Positions 9,285 through 17,093 of a stretch of DNA of 64,000 nucleotides are shown piece after piece. Both the position numbers and the translations under genes were made by a program. The DNA comes from RYN-230 sp963770535 (GTDB lineage: Bacteria; Actinomycetota; Actinomycetes; Streptosporangiales; Streptosporangiaceae). The stretch covers positions 47,706-111,705 of the forward strand of contig CAVYPZ010000002.1 in NCBI GenBank assembly GCA_963770535.1, given 5' to 3'. Each line of letters starts with the position of its first letter. Within the stretch, counting starts at the first letter, position 1. Below the pieces are notes generated by a model. It saw only the letters and a program-made list of their open reading frames with translations. It was not told the DNA's origin and ran no database searches.

Positions 9285-11138
9285 ATGGGTCACTACAAGA
9301 GCAACCTGCGCGACATCGAGTTCAACCTGTTCGAGGTGCTGCGCCGCCAGGACCTGCTCGGCAGTGAACCCTACCCGGACGTGGACGAGGAGACCGCCCG
9401 CGGCATCCTCGACGAGGTGAACCGGCTGGCCACCGGCCCCATCGCCGAGTCGTTCGCGGACGCGGACCGCCACCCCCCGGTGTTCGACCCGGGCACCGCG
9501 ACGGTGACGATGCCGGAGAGCTTCAAGAAGTCCTTCGCCGCGTTCATGGACGCCGAATGGTTCCGCCTCGACCTGCCGGCCGACCTGGGCGGCATCGCCG
9601 CGCCGCGCACGCTGGCCTGGTCGGTGGCCGAGCTCATCCTGGGCGCCAACCCCGCGGTCTGGATGTACTCCGGCGGCCCCAACTTCGCCCAGGTGCTGTG
9701 GGCCATCGGCACCCCGGAGCAGCAGCGGTTCGCCCAGCAGGCCATCGACCGCAAGTGGGGCAGCACGATGGTGCTGACCGAGCCGGAAGCCGGCTCGGAC
9801 GTGGGCGCGGGCCGGACCAGGGCCATCGAGCAGCCCGACGGCACCTGGCACATCGAGGGCGTCAAGCGGTTCATCACCAGCGCCGAGCATGACATGTCCG
9901 AGAACATCTTCCACCTGGTGCTGGCCCGCCCCGCGGGTGCCGGGCCCGGCACCAAGGGGCTGTCCATGTTCCTGGTGCCCAAGTACCTGGTCGGCCCGGA
10001 CGGCGAGCTGGGCGAGCGCAACGGGGTCCGGGTCACCGGGGTCGAGCACAAGATGGGCCTGAAGGCCTCCACCACCTGCGAGCTCACGTTCGGCGGGGAC
10101 CGTCCCGCGGTCGGCACCCTGGTCGGCGGCGTGCACGACGGCATCCGGCAGATGTTCCTGATCATCGAGCACGCCCGGATGATGGTCGGCACCAAGGCCA
10201 TCGCGACGCTGTCCACCGGCTACCTGAACGCGCTGGAGTACGCGCGGCAGCGGGTGCAGGGCGCGGACATGACCCGGATGGCGGACAAGACCGCGCCCCG
10301 GGTCACGATCATCCATCACCCCGACGTGCGCCGGATCCTGATGATGCAGAAGGCGTACGCCGAGGGCATGCGGGCGCTGGTGCTTTACACCGCCTCCTGG
10401 CAGGACGCGGTGCAGATCGCCAAGGCCGAGGGCCGCACCGAGTCAGCGAACACCGAGCCGGGCACCAGCGGTGACCTCGCGGTCCGCGTCAACGACCTGC
10501 TGCTGCCCATCGTCAAGGGCGTCGGCTCCGAGCGGGCCTACGAGCTGCTGACGCTGTCCCTGCAGACGTACGGCGGCTCGGGCTTCATCCAGGACTTCCC
10601 GGTCGAGCAGTACATCCGGGACGCCAAGATCGACAGCCTGTACGAGGGCACCACCGCGATCCAGGGCATGGACCTGTTCTTCCGCAAGGTCCTGCGGGAC
10701 CAGGGGGTCGCCCTCGGCGCCGTGCTCGGCGAGATCAAGGAGTTCGCGGCCAGCGAGGCCGGGAACGGGCGGCTGAAGCCCGAGCGTGCCGCGCTGTCCG
10801 CCGCGGTCGGCGACGTCGAGGCCATGGTCGCGGCGCTGTCCGGGTACGCGGTCGCCTCGCTGGAGCAGCCCGCCGAGGTCTACAAGGCCGGGCTGAACAG
10901 TACCCGGCTGCTGATGGCCCTCGGCGACCTGCTCATCGGCTGGCTGCTGGCCCGGCAGGCCGAGGTGGCGATCCGCGCCCTGGACGGGGAAGCGGGCCGC
11001 GACCAGGCCTTCTACCAGGGCAAGGTGGCCACCGCGCGATTCTTCGCCGAGACCGTGCTGCCCCGGCTGGCCGTGGAGCGCCAGATCGCCGAGTCGGCGA
11101 CCCTGGACCTCATGGAACTCCCCGAAGAGGCCTTCTAG
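9285..11138 (+). CDS. Acyl-CoA dehydrogenase, long FadE5-like form
   Basis: A 617-residue flavoenzyme for alpha,beta-dehydrogenation of acyl-CoA thioesters. It has an extra N-terminal helical region (MGHYKSNLRDIEFNLFEVL), a central domain with MVLTEPEAGSDVGAGR, the C-terminal helical domain with GGSGFIQDFPVEQYIRDAKI and YEGTTAIQGMDLF (the catalytic Glu sits in YEGT), and a roughly 120-residue extension typical of the acetyl-CoA-dehydrogenase-C-like group. Start 9285 chosen for the GGGGG five bases upstream; the open frame reaches back to 9198 without a better signal. Followed by a strong hairpin terminator, then the convergent Dabb/bkd operon. Confidence 0.93.
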   Translation: MGHYKSNLRDIEFNLFEVLRRQDLLGSEPYPDVDEETARGILDEVNRLATGPIAESFADADRHPPVFDPGTATVTMPESFKKSFAAFMDAEWFRLDLPADLGGIAAPRTLAWSVAELILGANPAVWMYSGGPNFAQVLWAIGTPEQQRFAQQAIDRKWGSTMVLTEPEAGSDVGAGRTRAIEQPDGTWHIEGVKRFITSAEHDMSENIFHLVLARPAGAGPGTKGLSMFLVPKYLVGPDGELGERNGVRVTGVEHKMGLKASTTCELTFGGDRPAVGTLVGGVHDGIRQMFLIIEHARMMVGTKAIATLSTGYLNALEYARQRVQGADMTRMADKTAPRVTIIHHPDVRRILMMQKAYAEGMRALVLYTASWQDAVQIAKAEGRTESANTEPGTSGDLAVRVNDLLLPIVKGVGSERAYELLTLSLQTYGGSGFIQDFPVEQYIRDAKIDSLYEGTTAIQGMDLFFRKVLRDQGVALGAVLGEIKEFAASEAGNGRLKPERAALSAAVGDVEAMVAALSGYAVASLEQPAEVYKAGLNSTRLLMALGDLLIGWLLARQAEVAIRALDGEAGRDQAFYQGKVATARFFAETVLPRLAVERQIAESATLDLMELPEEAF

Positions 11139-11152
11139 AGGCTCTGGGCATG

Positions 11153-11198
11153 AGCGCGGTGCATTGGGGGCGCCTGGGCGCCCCCAATGCACCGCGCT
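11153..11198. terminator. Perfect 22-bp inverted repeat between convergent genes
   Basis: Two exactly complementary 22-base arms (left arm agcgcggtgcattggggg plus cgcc) separated by only two bases. It lies 15 bases after the acyl-CoA dehydrogenase stop and just before the stop of the convergent Dabb gene. There is no T-run, which fits the hairpin-only terminators of high-GC actinomycetes and would serve both strands. Confidence 0.85.
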
Positions 11199-11209
11199 GA
11201 CGATCGGGG

Positions 11210-11506
11210 CTAAATCCCGTACTGCACGGCGGCACGCTGGTCCACGATCGGGGTGACGTACTTGCCGATGATGTCCCGGTGCACCGGATGGTCCCGGTAC
11301 ACCAGGTAGTCCTCCACGCTGTCGAAGTCCGCGACCACGGCGAACTGGAAGTTACCCGGGTTCATCTCCGCGTCCAGGCCCACGTCGTAGGCCTTGATCT
11401 GCTCGATGGTGCCGGGCAGCGTGCGCAGCTGGCGGGCCATGTCCTCCTGCTGCTCGCGGGTGGCCTCCGGGGTGAACGTGAACAGCACAACGTGCCGGAA
11501 CATCAT
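11210..11506 (-). CDS. Dabb-family (stress-responsive A/B barrel) protein
   Basis: A 98-residue dimeric alpha/beta-barrel (ferredoxin-like fold) protein. Diagnostic are the start MMFRHVVLFTFTPEATREQQ, the central VGLDAEMNPGNFQFAVVADF and the end YRDHPVHRDIIGKYVTP. Members of this family include plant stress proteins and bacterial proteins of mostly unknown role; some act in aromatic or polyketide chemistry. It lies 20 bases downstream of bkdC and is probably the last gene of the bkd operon, with AAAGGGATC before two consecutive ATG codons (11506 or 11503). Confidence 0.88.
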   Translation of the reverse strand: MMFRHVVLFTFTPEATREQQEDMARQLRTLPGTIEQIKAYDVGLDAEMNPGNFQFAVVADFDSVEDYLVYRDHPVHRDIIGKYVTPIVDQRAAVQYGI

Positions 11507-11526
11507 GATCCCTTTCGGTAGCAGGT

Positions 11527-12966
11527 TCAGCCCCAGGCCAGCATGCGCAGGGGGTCGTGGAGCATCGCCCCGATGTCGCGGAGCACGGCCGAGCCCAGGT
11601 CGCCGTCCACGATGCGGTGGTCGAACGAGAGCGACAGGGTGGTCACCTTACGCACCGCGAGCTGGCCGTCCACCACCCACGGCGCGTCCCTGATCTGCCC
11701 GAAGGCCAGGATGGCCGCTTCCGGCGGGGTGATGATGGGGGTTCCCGCGTCCACCCCGAACACGCCGACGTTGGTGATGGTGATCGTGCCGCCGGTCAGG
11801 TCGGACGGCGAGGCCTTGCCCGCCCGGGCCGTGTCGGCCAGGCTGGCCAGCGCGCGGGCCAGCGCGGGCAGGCTCATCAGGTGCGCGCCCTTGATGGTGG
11901 GCACGACCAGCCCGCGCTCGGTGGCGGCCGCGATGCCCAGGTTCACGTAGTGCCGGACCACGATCTCCTGCGCGTCCTCGTCCCAGGTCGAGTTGATCAT
12001 CGGATGCCGTGCGACGGCGGTCAGCAGGGCCCGGGCCACCAGCAGCAGCGGTGACACCCGGAGCCCGGTGAACTCCGGGAGGTCCCGCAGCCGCCGCACC
12101 GCCTCGACCGTGGCCTCCACGTCGACCTGCAGGAACTCGGTGACGTGCGGGGCCTGCCGCGCGCTGGCGGCCACCGCGGCCGCGGTGTGCTTGCGGACTC
12201 CCCGGATCGGGATCCGCTCCTCCACCAGGCGGGCCGGCGCCTCCCGGGCCTGCGCCGGGTGCGGGCCGGCCGCCCGCTGCACGTCATCGCGGGTGATGGA
12301 CCCGCCCTGGCCGCTGCCGGCCAGCCCGCCCAGGTCCACGCCCAGCTCCCGGGCCAGCTTGCGCACCGGCGGCTTCGCCAGCACGCTCGGGTGGCCGCCC
12401 GCCTCCCGGTTGCCGGTGGCCGGCGCAGTCTCCGCAACGAAACCGTTCCCGGCCGGGGCCTTGCGCGCCCGCCGGGTGGTCGCGCCGGCCTTGACGCCGT
12501 AACCGACCAGCACGGCCTGCCGCTCCTCGGCGGGAGGGACCGGCGGGACCAGGTCCTCCGACGAGGGACGCGGCCCGGCGGCCGCGATGGCCGAGGGATC
12601 GGCAGGCTGGGCCGCCGGCCCCGGGCCGCCCGGCCCCGGCCCGCCCGGCCCCGGCCCGCCCGGCTGCGGCCCGCCCGGCTGCGGTGCGGCGCCGGGCACG
12701 TCCACCGCGATGATCGGCGTGCCCACGTCCACGGTCTGGCCCTCGGGCACCAGCAGCGCGGCGACCACGCCCGCGTACGGGCTGGGCAGCTCGACCACGG
12801 CCTTGGCCGTCTCGATGTCCACGATGATCTGGTTCACGGTCACCGTGTCGCCCGGCTTGACCCGCCAGGTGACGATGTCCGCCTCGGTCAGCCCCTCACC
12901 CACATCGGGGAGCCGGAACTCCCGGCGCCCGGTGGCCGCAGGTCCTGCGGTTACAGACTCGGTCAT
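11527..12966 (-). CDS. bkdC: Branched-chain 2-oxoacid dehydrogenase E2 (dihydrolipoyl acyltransferase)
   Basis: A 479-residue E2 core subunit moving the acyl group from lipoate to CoA. The lipoyl domain (residues 15-90) has DIETAKAVVE with the lipoylated Lys at 55. A Pro/Gly linker (about 95-125, PGGPGPG repeats) leads to the E3/E1-binding domain (KPPVRKLARELGVDLGGL). The catalytic domain starts near IPIRGVRKH and ends with LSLSFDHRIVDG (catalytic His and Asp). The start ATG follows GGGGAG and lies 11 bases after the E1-beta stop. One lipoyl domain, as in Streptomyces Bkd. The E3 gene is not in the window. The E1 partners next door favour branched-chain over pyruvate substrate. Confidence 0.93.
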   Translation of the reverse strand: MTESVTAGPAATGRREFRLPDVGEGLTEADIVTWRVKPGDTVTVNQIIVDIETAKAVVELPSPYAGVVAALLVPEGQTVDVGTPIIAVDVPGAAPQPGGPQPGGPGPGGPGPGGPGPAAQPADPSAIAAAGPRPSSEDLVPPVPPAEERQAVLVGYGVKAGATTRRARKAPAGNGFVAETAPATGNREAGGHPSVLAKPPVRKLARELGVDLGGLAGSGQGGSITRDDVQRAAGPHPAQAREAPARLVEERIPIRGVRKHTAAAVAASARQAPHVTEFLQVDVEATVEAVRRLRDLPEFTGLRVSPLLLVARALLTAVARHPMINSTWDEDAQEIVVRHYVNLGIAAATERGLVVPTIKGAHLMSLPALARALASLADTARAGKASPSDLTGGTITITNVGVFGVDAGTPIITPPEAAILAFGQIRDAPWVVDGQLAVRKVTTLSLSFDHRIVDGDLGSAVLRDIGAMLHDPLRMLAWG

Positions 12967-12977
12967 GCCAACTCCCC

Positions 12978-13961
12978 TCAGACGGTGAAGGTGCGGTCCA
13001 CGGCGTCCAGCACGCGGTCCAGGTCGGGCAGGTAGTGATCTTCCAGCCGCGATGGCGGGTAGGGGGTGGAGAAGCCGCCCACCCGCAGCACCGGCGATTC
13101 CAGCTGGTAGAAGCACTCCTGCGTGATCCGGGCCGCGAGTTCCCCGCCCAGGCCCCCGGTGACCGGGGCCTCGTGGGCCACCACGCACCGGCCGGTGCGC
13201 CGCACCGACGCGCAGATGGTCTCCAGGTCCAGGGGGGAGAGCGAGCGCAGGTCGACCACCTCGATCGAGCGCCCCTCGGCGCGGGCGGCCACGGCCGACT
13301 CGACGCAGGTCCGGACCATCGGGCCGTAGCACAGCAGGGTCACGTCGGTGCCATCCAGCACGATCCTGGAGCGGTCCAGCGGGAGGGCGGCATCGAGGCC
13401 GGCGGCCGGGTCCACCTCGGCCTTGTCCCAGTAGCGGCGCTTCGGCTCGAAGAAGATGACCGGGTCGTCGCAGCGGATCGACTGCTGGATCATCGTGTAG
13501 GCGTCCGCGGAGTTGGCGCAGGCCACCACGCGCAGCCCCGCGATGTGCGCGAACAGGGCCTCCGGGGACTCGCTGTGATGCTCCACTGCGCCGATCCCGC
13601 CGCCGCACGGGATCCGGATCGTGACCGGCATGGCCACGTGGCCCAGCGAGCGCAGCCGCATCTTGGCCAGCTGGCTGACGATCTGGTCGAACGCGGGGAA
13701 CACGAACCCGTCGAACTGGATCTCGCACACCGGCCGGTAGCCGCGCAGCGCCAGCCCGATCGCGGTGCCGATGATGCCGGACTCGGCCAGTGGCGTGTCG
13801 ATCACCCGGTCCTCGCCGAAGTCCTTCTGGAGGCCGTCGGTGACCCGGAACACGCCGCCGAGCTTGCCCACGTCCTCGCCCATCATGAGCACGCTGGCAT
13901 CGTCCTCGAGGGCCTTGCGCAGGCCCGCGTTGAGCGCCTTGGACAGCGTCATGACCGTCAT
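12978..13961 (-). CDS. bkdB: Branched-chain 2-oxoacid dehydrogenase E1 beta subunit
   Basis: A 327-residue transketolase-like subunit. MTLSKALNAGLRKALEDD, LMMGEDVGKLGGVFRVTDGL, RVIDTPLAESGIIGTAIGLA and GGGIGAVEHHSESPEALFAH match E1-beta; the HHSES region faces the E1-alpha active site. The C-terminal half (VDLRSLSPLD, HEAPVTGGLGGELAARI) is the transketolase C domain. The ATG at 13961 overlaps the E1-alpha stop by four bases (ATGA), so the two subunits are translationally coupled. The longer frame upstream is an antisense-type extension and was not used. Confidence 0.94.
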   Translation of the reverse strand: MTVMTLSKALNAGLRKALEDDASVLMMGEDVGKLGGVFRVTDGLQKDFGEDRVIDTPLAESGIIGTAIGLALRGYRPVCEIQFDGFVFPAFDQIVSQLAKMRLRSLGHVAMPVTIRIPCGGGIGAVEHHSESPEALFAHIAGLRVVACANSADAYTMIQQSIRCDDPVIFFEPKRRYWDKAEVDPAAGLDAALPLDRSRIVLDGTDVTLLCYGPMVRTCVESAVAARAEGRSIEVVDLRSLSPLDLETICASVRRTGRCVVAHEAPVTGGLGGELAARITQECFYQLESPVLRVGGFSTPYPPSRLEDHYLPDLDRVLDAVDRTFTV

Positions 13962-15112
13962 CGGGCCTCCTCGCCGGCGAACGAGTCGAGGTAGGCCGCA
14001 TACTGCTCGCGCTCGGAGTCCAGCAGCGGGTTCGGCCCGGCGTAGACGTTCTCGAAGATGGCCAGCGGCTCCGGGTCCGGCATCTCCAGGCAGGCCTGGC
14101 GGACCCGGCGGCCCAGCTCGTCCGCCTCTGCGTCCACCCCCTCGAGGAACGCGGCGCCGGCGGCACCGCTGCGGACGAGGTAGGCCTTGACCCGCTCGAT
14201 CGGGTCCTTGAGCTTCCACGCCTCCAGCTCGCTGGCCAGCCGGTACCGGGTCGGGTCGTCGGTGGTGGTGTGCGCGCCCATCCGGTAGGTGTACGCCTCG
14301 ATGAGCGTGGGGCCCTGGCCTTCACGGGCCGCCTGCATGGCCTTCCTGGTCACCGCCAGGCAGGCGAGCACGTCGTTGCCGTCCACCCGCAGGCCGGGGA
14401 AGCCGAACCCGCTGGCCCGCCGGTAGAGCGGGATGCGGCTCTGCCGCTCGAGCGGCTCGGAGATGGCCCACTGGTTGTTCTGGCAGAAGAACACGACCGG
14501 CGCGTTGAACACCGACGCCCAGATGAACGCCTCGTTGACGTCGCCCTGGCTGGTGGCGCCGTCCCCGAAGTAGGCGATGACCGCTTCCCCGTCCTCGCCG
14601 ACCGCGCCGTCACGCTGGATGCCCATCGCGTACCCGGTGGCGTGCAGCGTCTGCGCGCCGATCACGATCGTGTAGAGGTGGAACCGGTACGTGGCCGGAT
14701 CCCAGCCGCCGTGGCTGACCCCGCGGAACAGCTCCAGCAGCCGCGTCGGGTCCAGCCCGCGGCACCAGGCCACACCGTGCTCGCGGTAGGTGGGGAAGGC
14801 CATGTCCCGCGGCCCGAGCGCGCGGCCCGAGCCGACCTGGGCTGCTTCCTGCCCGAGCAGCGAGGCCCAGATCCCGAGCTCGCCCTGCCGCTGGAGGGCG
14901 ATGGCCTCGGTGTCGATCCTGCGGACCAGGACCAGGTCCCGGTACAGGTCTTTCACCTCGTCGTCGGTGAGCTCCAGCGGGTAGTCCGGATGCTCGACCC
15001 GCTCACCCTCGGGGGTGAGCAGCTGGATGGTTTCGGTGCGCGGTCCCGGCGGCCGGTTCAGGCCTCCCGGGCTTCCTGGTGCGGTGACCGCACCGTCGGC
15101 GTCGACGGTCAC
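13958..15112 (-). CDS. bkdA: Branched-chain 2-oxoacid dehydrogenase E1 alpha subunit
   Basis: A 384-residue thiamine-diphosphate subunit. The ThDP motif GDGATSQGDVNEAF ends in NN (FFCQNNQWAISEP), with AFPTYREHG and YRMGAHTTTDDPTRY, which contains the phosphorylation-loop region of E1-alpha. The start is set at GTG 15112 because AGGGAG sits six to seven bases upstream; the ATG 39 bases earlier lies inside the repeat region and has no such signal. First gene of the bkd operon, divergent from purS. In actinomycetes this complex makes branched starter acyl-CoAs for fatty acids and degrades Val/Leu/Ile. The vdh gene nine kilobases away supplies its substrates. Confidence 0.93.
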   Translation of the reverse strand: MTVDADGAVTAPGSPGGLNRPPGPRTETIQLLTPEGERVEHPDYPLELTDDEVKDLYRDLVLVRRIDTEAIALQRQGELGIWASLLGQEAAQVGSGRALGPRDMAFPTYREHGVAWCRGLDPTRLLELFRGVSHGGWDPATYRFHLYTIVIGAQTLHATGYAMGIQRDGAVGEDGEAVIAYFGDGATSQGDVNEAFIWASVFNAPVVFFCQNNQWAISEPLERQSRIPLYRRASGFGFPGLRVDGNDVLACLAVTRKAMQAAREGQGPTLIEAYTYRMGAHTTTDDPTRYRLASELEAWKLKDPIERVKAYLVRSGAAGAAFLEGVDAEADELGRRVRQACLEMPDPEPLAIFENVYAGPNPLLDSEREQYAAYLDSFAGEEAR

Positions 15113-15125
15113 GTACCACTCCCTC

Positions 15126-15200
15126 TGCTGGTGGGGTTCACGAGCCCCCATGGTGGTGGGGGTTCACGATGCCCCATGGTGGTGGGGTTCACTAGGGCCA
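15126..15200. repeat. Three-copy ~25-bp tandem repeat in the bkdA/purS promoter region
   Basis: Three units of about 25 bp of the form tggtggtggggttcac followed by ga-gcccca (15126-15150, 15151-15176, 15177-15200). Each junction forms the dyad CCCCA-TGGTGG-TGGGG. It lies immediately upstream of the bkdA start and 70 bp before purS, so it occupies the shared divergent control region. Confidence 0.85.
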
Positions 15201-15270
15201 TCGTGGCAGACGAGGCTCCGTCCCGGGAAACCCCGGTGCACAGGAGCAGACTCCAGGGAGGCGGGAACCA

Positions 15271-15513
15271 GTGGCCCGAATTGTCGTCAACGTGATGCTC
15301 CGCCAGGAGATCCACGATCCGCAGGGGGAGGCCATCGCCAGCGCGGCGCACCGGCTCGGCTTCGGGCAGGTGCTCGGGGTCCGGCAGGGCAAGCGGTTCG
15401 AGGTGGAACTCAGCGGGCCCGCGGACGAGTCCGCGCTGGCCCGGGTGGCCGAGCTGGCTGGTGAGCTGCTGGCCAACCAGGTGATCGAGGAGTTCACGGT
15501 GCACGAGGGCTGA
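15271..15513 (+). CDS. purS: Phosphoribosylformylglycinamidine synthase subunit PurS
   Basis: The 80-residue small scaffold subunit joining PurL and PurQ in the three-part FGAM synthase (step 4 of IMP synthesis). MARIVVNVMLRQEIHDPQGE, the GFGQVLGVRQGKRFEVEL core and the EEFTVHEG end are typical. The GTG start has GGAGG about nine bases upstream. The partners purQ and purL follow, but only after an inserted ATPase-fold gene. Confidence 0.93.
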   Translation: MARIVVNVMLRQEIHDPQGEAIASAAHRLGFGQVLGVRQGKRFEVELSGPADESALARVAELAGELLANQVIEEFTVHEG

Positions 15514-15677
15514 CCCGGGGCCGGCTGGCCAGGCACCAGGGCCTAGCCACATAACACTAAGAGTTCACGATTATCCGCGCCAGGGCCGGGAAAGGACACA
15601 AGTGGCCAGCACCAACACGGGATGAGGGACCTGAAGGGCGGATGCGGGCTCACATGAGACGCGCCGAGGAGTCGATT

Positions 15678-16301
15678 GTGGACGTTGAGTTCTGCCTGGT
15701 CTTTCCGCATGAGGCACTCAGCGTGCCGGTCATGCGCCGGGTCCTGGGCGACACCCTACGCCGGCTCGGGGCCGATGAGGAAGGGGTCAATGACCTCCTC
15801 CTCGCGGTGACGGAGGCCTGCACGAACGTGCTCAAGCACGGTGCGCCCGGCCCCCGCTACGAGATCGTCGCCCGGATCGGCCAGCGTGGCTGCCTGATCC
15901 AGGTGCTGAACGACGAGCGCGGCCTCGACTCGCTCATGGTGCCTGCCCCGCGCCGGCCCATGTGGGACGCCGTGCACGCGCCGTCACGTTTCCGGCGCCG
16001 GTCCGGCGGGGCCGCGGCCCGCAGGGCCTCCTCACGGGCCGTGGGGCGGTGGCGCGCTCCCGGGCGGCCGCTGACCGCGGACCACCAGCCGCTGGCCGGG
16101 GGCCAGCGGCCGCTGACCGAGGACCAGATGATCGCCCTGCTGCCGGAGTCGGGCCGCGGCCTGGCCATCATGCGGGCCTGCGTGGATGATGTGACGCTGA
16201 GCAGCGGGCCGGGGATGGGCACCGTGGTCTCCCTCGAGAAGCGGATGGCCTGGCGGGCCGACGCGCCCCTGCTGGAGGGGCTGCTGCGCGACGCCGGCTG
16301 A
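15678..16301 (+). CDS. HATPase_c (RsbW-like) regulator with an insertion in the nucleotide-binding fold
   Basis: An anti-sigma-factor-like Bergerat-fold protein of 207 residues. The N-box is DLLLAVTEACTNVLKHG, followed by IQVLNDERGLDSL (G1-like region). After about 60 extra basic, Pro/Arg-rich residues come SGRGLAIMRACVDDV and GPGMGTVVSLEKR (G2-like and end). Ordinary RsbW-type proteins have only about ten residues in that gap. The insert holds three 7-residue units (PLTADHQ, PLAGGQR, PLTEDQM). GTG 15678 is preferred because AGGAG lies six bases before it; an ATG at 15642 has poor spacing. Lying between purS and purQ, it may be co-transcribed, but nothing shows a purine role. Target unknown. 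Confidence 0.75.
   Translation: MDVEFCLVFPHEALSVPVMRRVLGDTLRRLGADEEGVNDLLLAVTEACTNVLKHGAPGPRYEIVARIGQRGCLIQVLNDERGLDSLMVPAPRRPMWDAVHAPSRFRRRSGGAAARRASSRAVGRWRAPGRPLTADHQPLAGGQRPLTEDQMIALLPESGRGLAIMRACVDDVTLSSGPGMGTVVSLEKRMAWRADAPLLEGLLRDAG
16065..16127 (+). repeat. Three-copy 21-bp in-frame repeat
   Basis: Three 21-bp units beginning cggccgctgacc / cagccgctggcc / cggccgctgacc inside the extra segment of the RsbW-like gene, coding the PLTxDQ-type units. In-frame, so length changes would only lengthen the loop. Confidence 0.85.
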
Positions 16302-16400
16302 CCAGGCACCACCTGCCGGAACCACCCGCCTGAACCACCCGGCCGGGCACGGTAATCTGCAGGCAGGATCACCCCGCTCTCCCCGCTGCGAGGACGCCTC

Positions 16401-17093
16401 ATGACAGCCCGCGTGGGCGTCATCACTTTTCCCGGATCGCTGGATGACGCCGATGCCGCGCGCGCCGTGGCCCGGGCCGGCGCCGAGCCGGTCCCGCTCT
16501 GGCACGGTGACCGCGATCTGCGCGGGCTGGCCGCGGTCATCCTGCCCGGCGGCTTCTCCTACGGCGACTACCTGCGCTGCGGGGCCATTGCCCGGTTCGC
16601 GCCCGTGATGGGGGAGCTTATCCCGGCCGCCCGGGACGGCCTGCCGGTCCTGGGCATCTGCAACGGTTTCCAGATCCTCTGCGAGGCCCACCTGCTGCCC
16701 GGCGCGCTGACCCGGAACGCGGGCCTGCGGTTCGTCGACCGGGTGGTCCGGGTGCGCATCGAGGACATCGGGACCCCGTGGACCGCGGACTATGCCCAGG
16801 ATCAGGAGATCAGCGTGGTGCTGAAGAGCGGCGAGGGTGCTTACGTGGCCGATCCCGCCACGCTGGCCCGGCTGACCGCCGCCGGCCAGGTCGTCGCGCG
16901 GTACGCGGGGGGGAACCCGAACGGATCCGCCGGGGATATTGCGGGCGTTCGCAGCGAAGCCGGGAACGTGGTGGGGCTGATGCCGCACCCGGAGCACGCG
17001 ATCGACGCGCTGACCGGGCCGGGCACCGACGGTCTCGGGTTCTTCACCTCCGTGCTGCGTGAACTGGCGCAAACACCGGGGGAAGCCCGGTGA
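16401..17093 (+). CDS. purQ: Phosphoribosylformylglycinamidine synthase, glutaminase subunit PurQ
   Basis: A 230-residue class I glutamine amidotransferase giving ammonia to PurL. VGVITFPGSLDDADAARA at the start, LPGGFSYGDYLRCGAIA, the nucleophile in GICNGFQIL (Cys near 91) and the catalytic dyad in MPHPEHAID are all present. ATG 16401 follows a clear G-rich site. The stop overlaps the purL GTG start (GTGA), indicating coupled translation of the two interacting subunits. Confidence 0.95.
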   Translation: MTARVGVITFPGSLDDADAARAVARAGAEPVPLWHGDRDLRGLAAVILPGGFSYGDYLRCGAIARFAPVMGELIPAARDGLPVLGICNGFQILCEAHLLPGALTRNAGLRFVDRVVRVRIEDIGTPWTADYAQDQEISVVLKSGEGAYVADPATLARLTAAGQVVARYAGGNPNGSAGDIAGVRSEAGNVVGLMPHPEHAIDALTGPGTDGLGFFTSVLRELAQTPGEAR

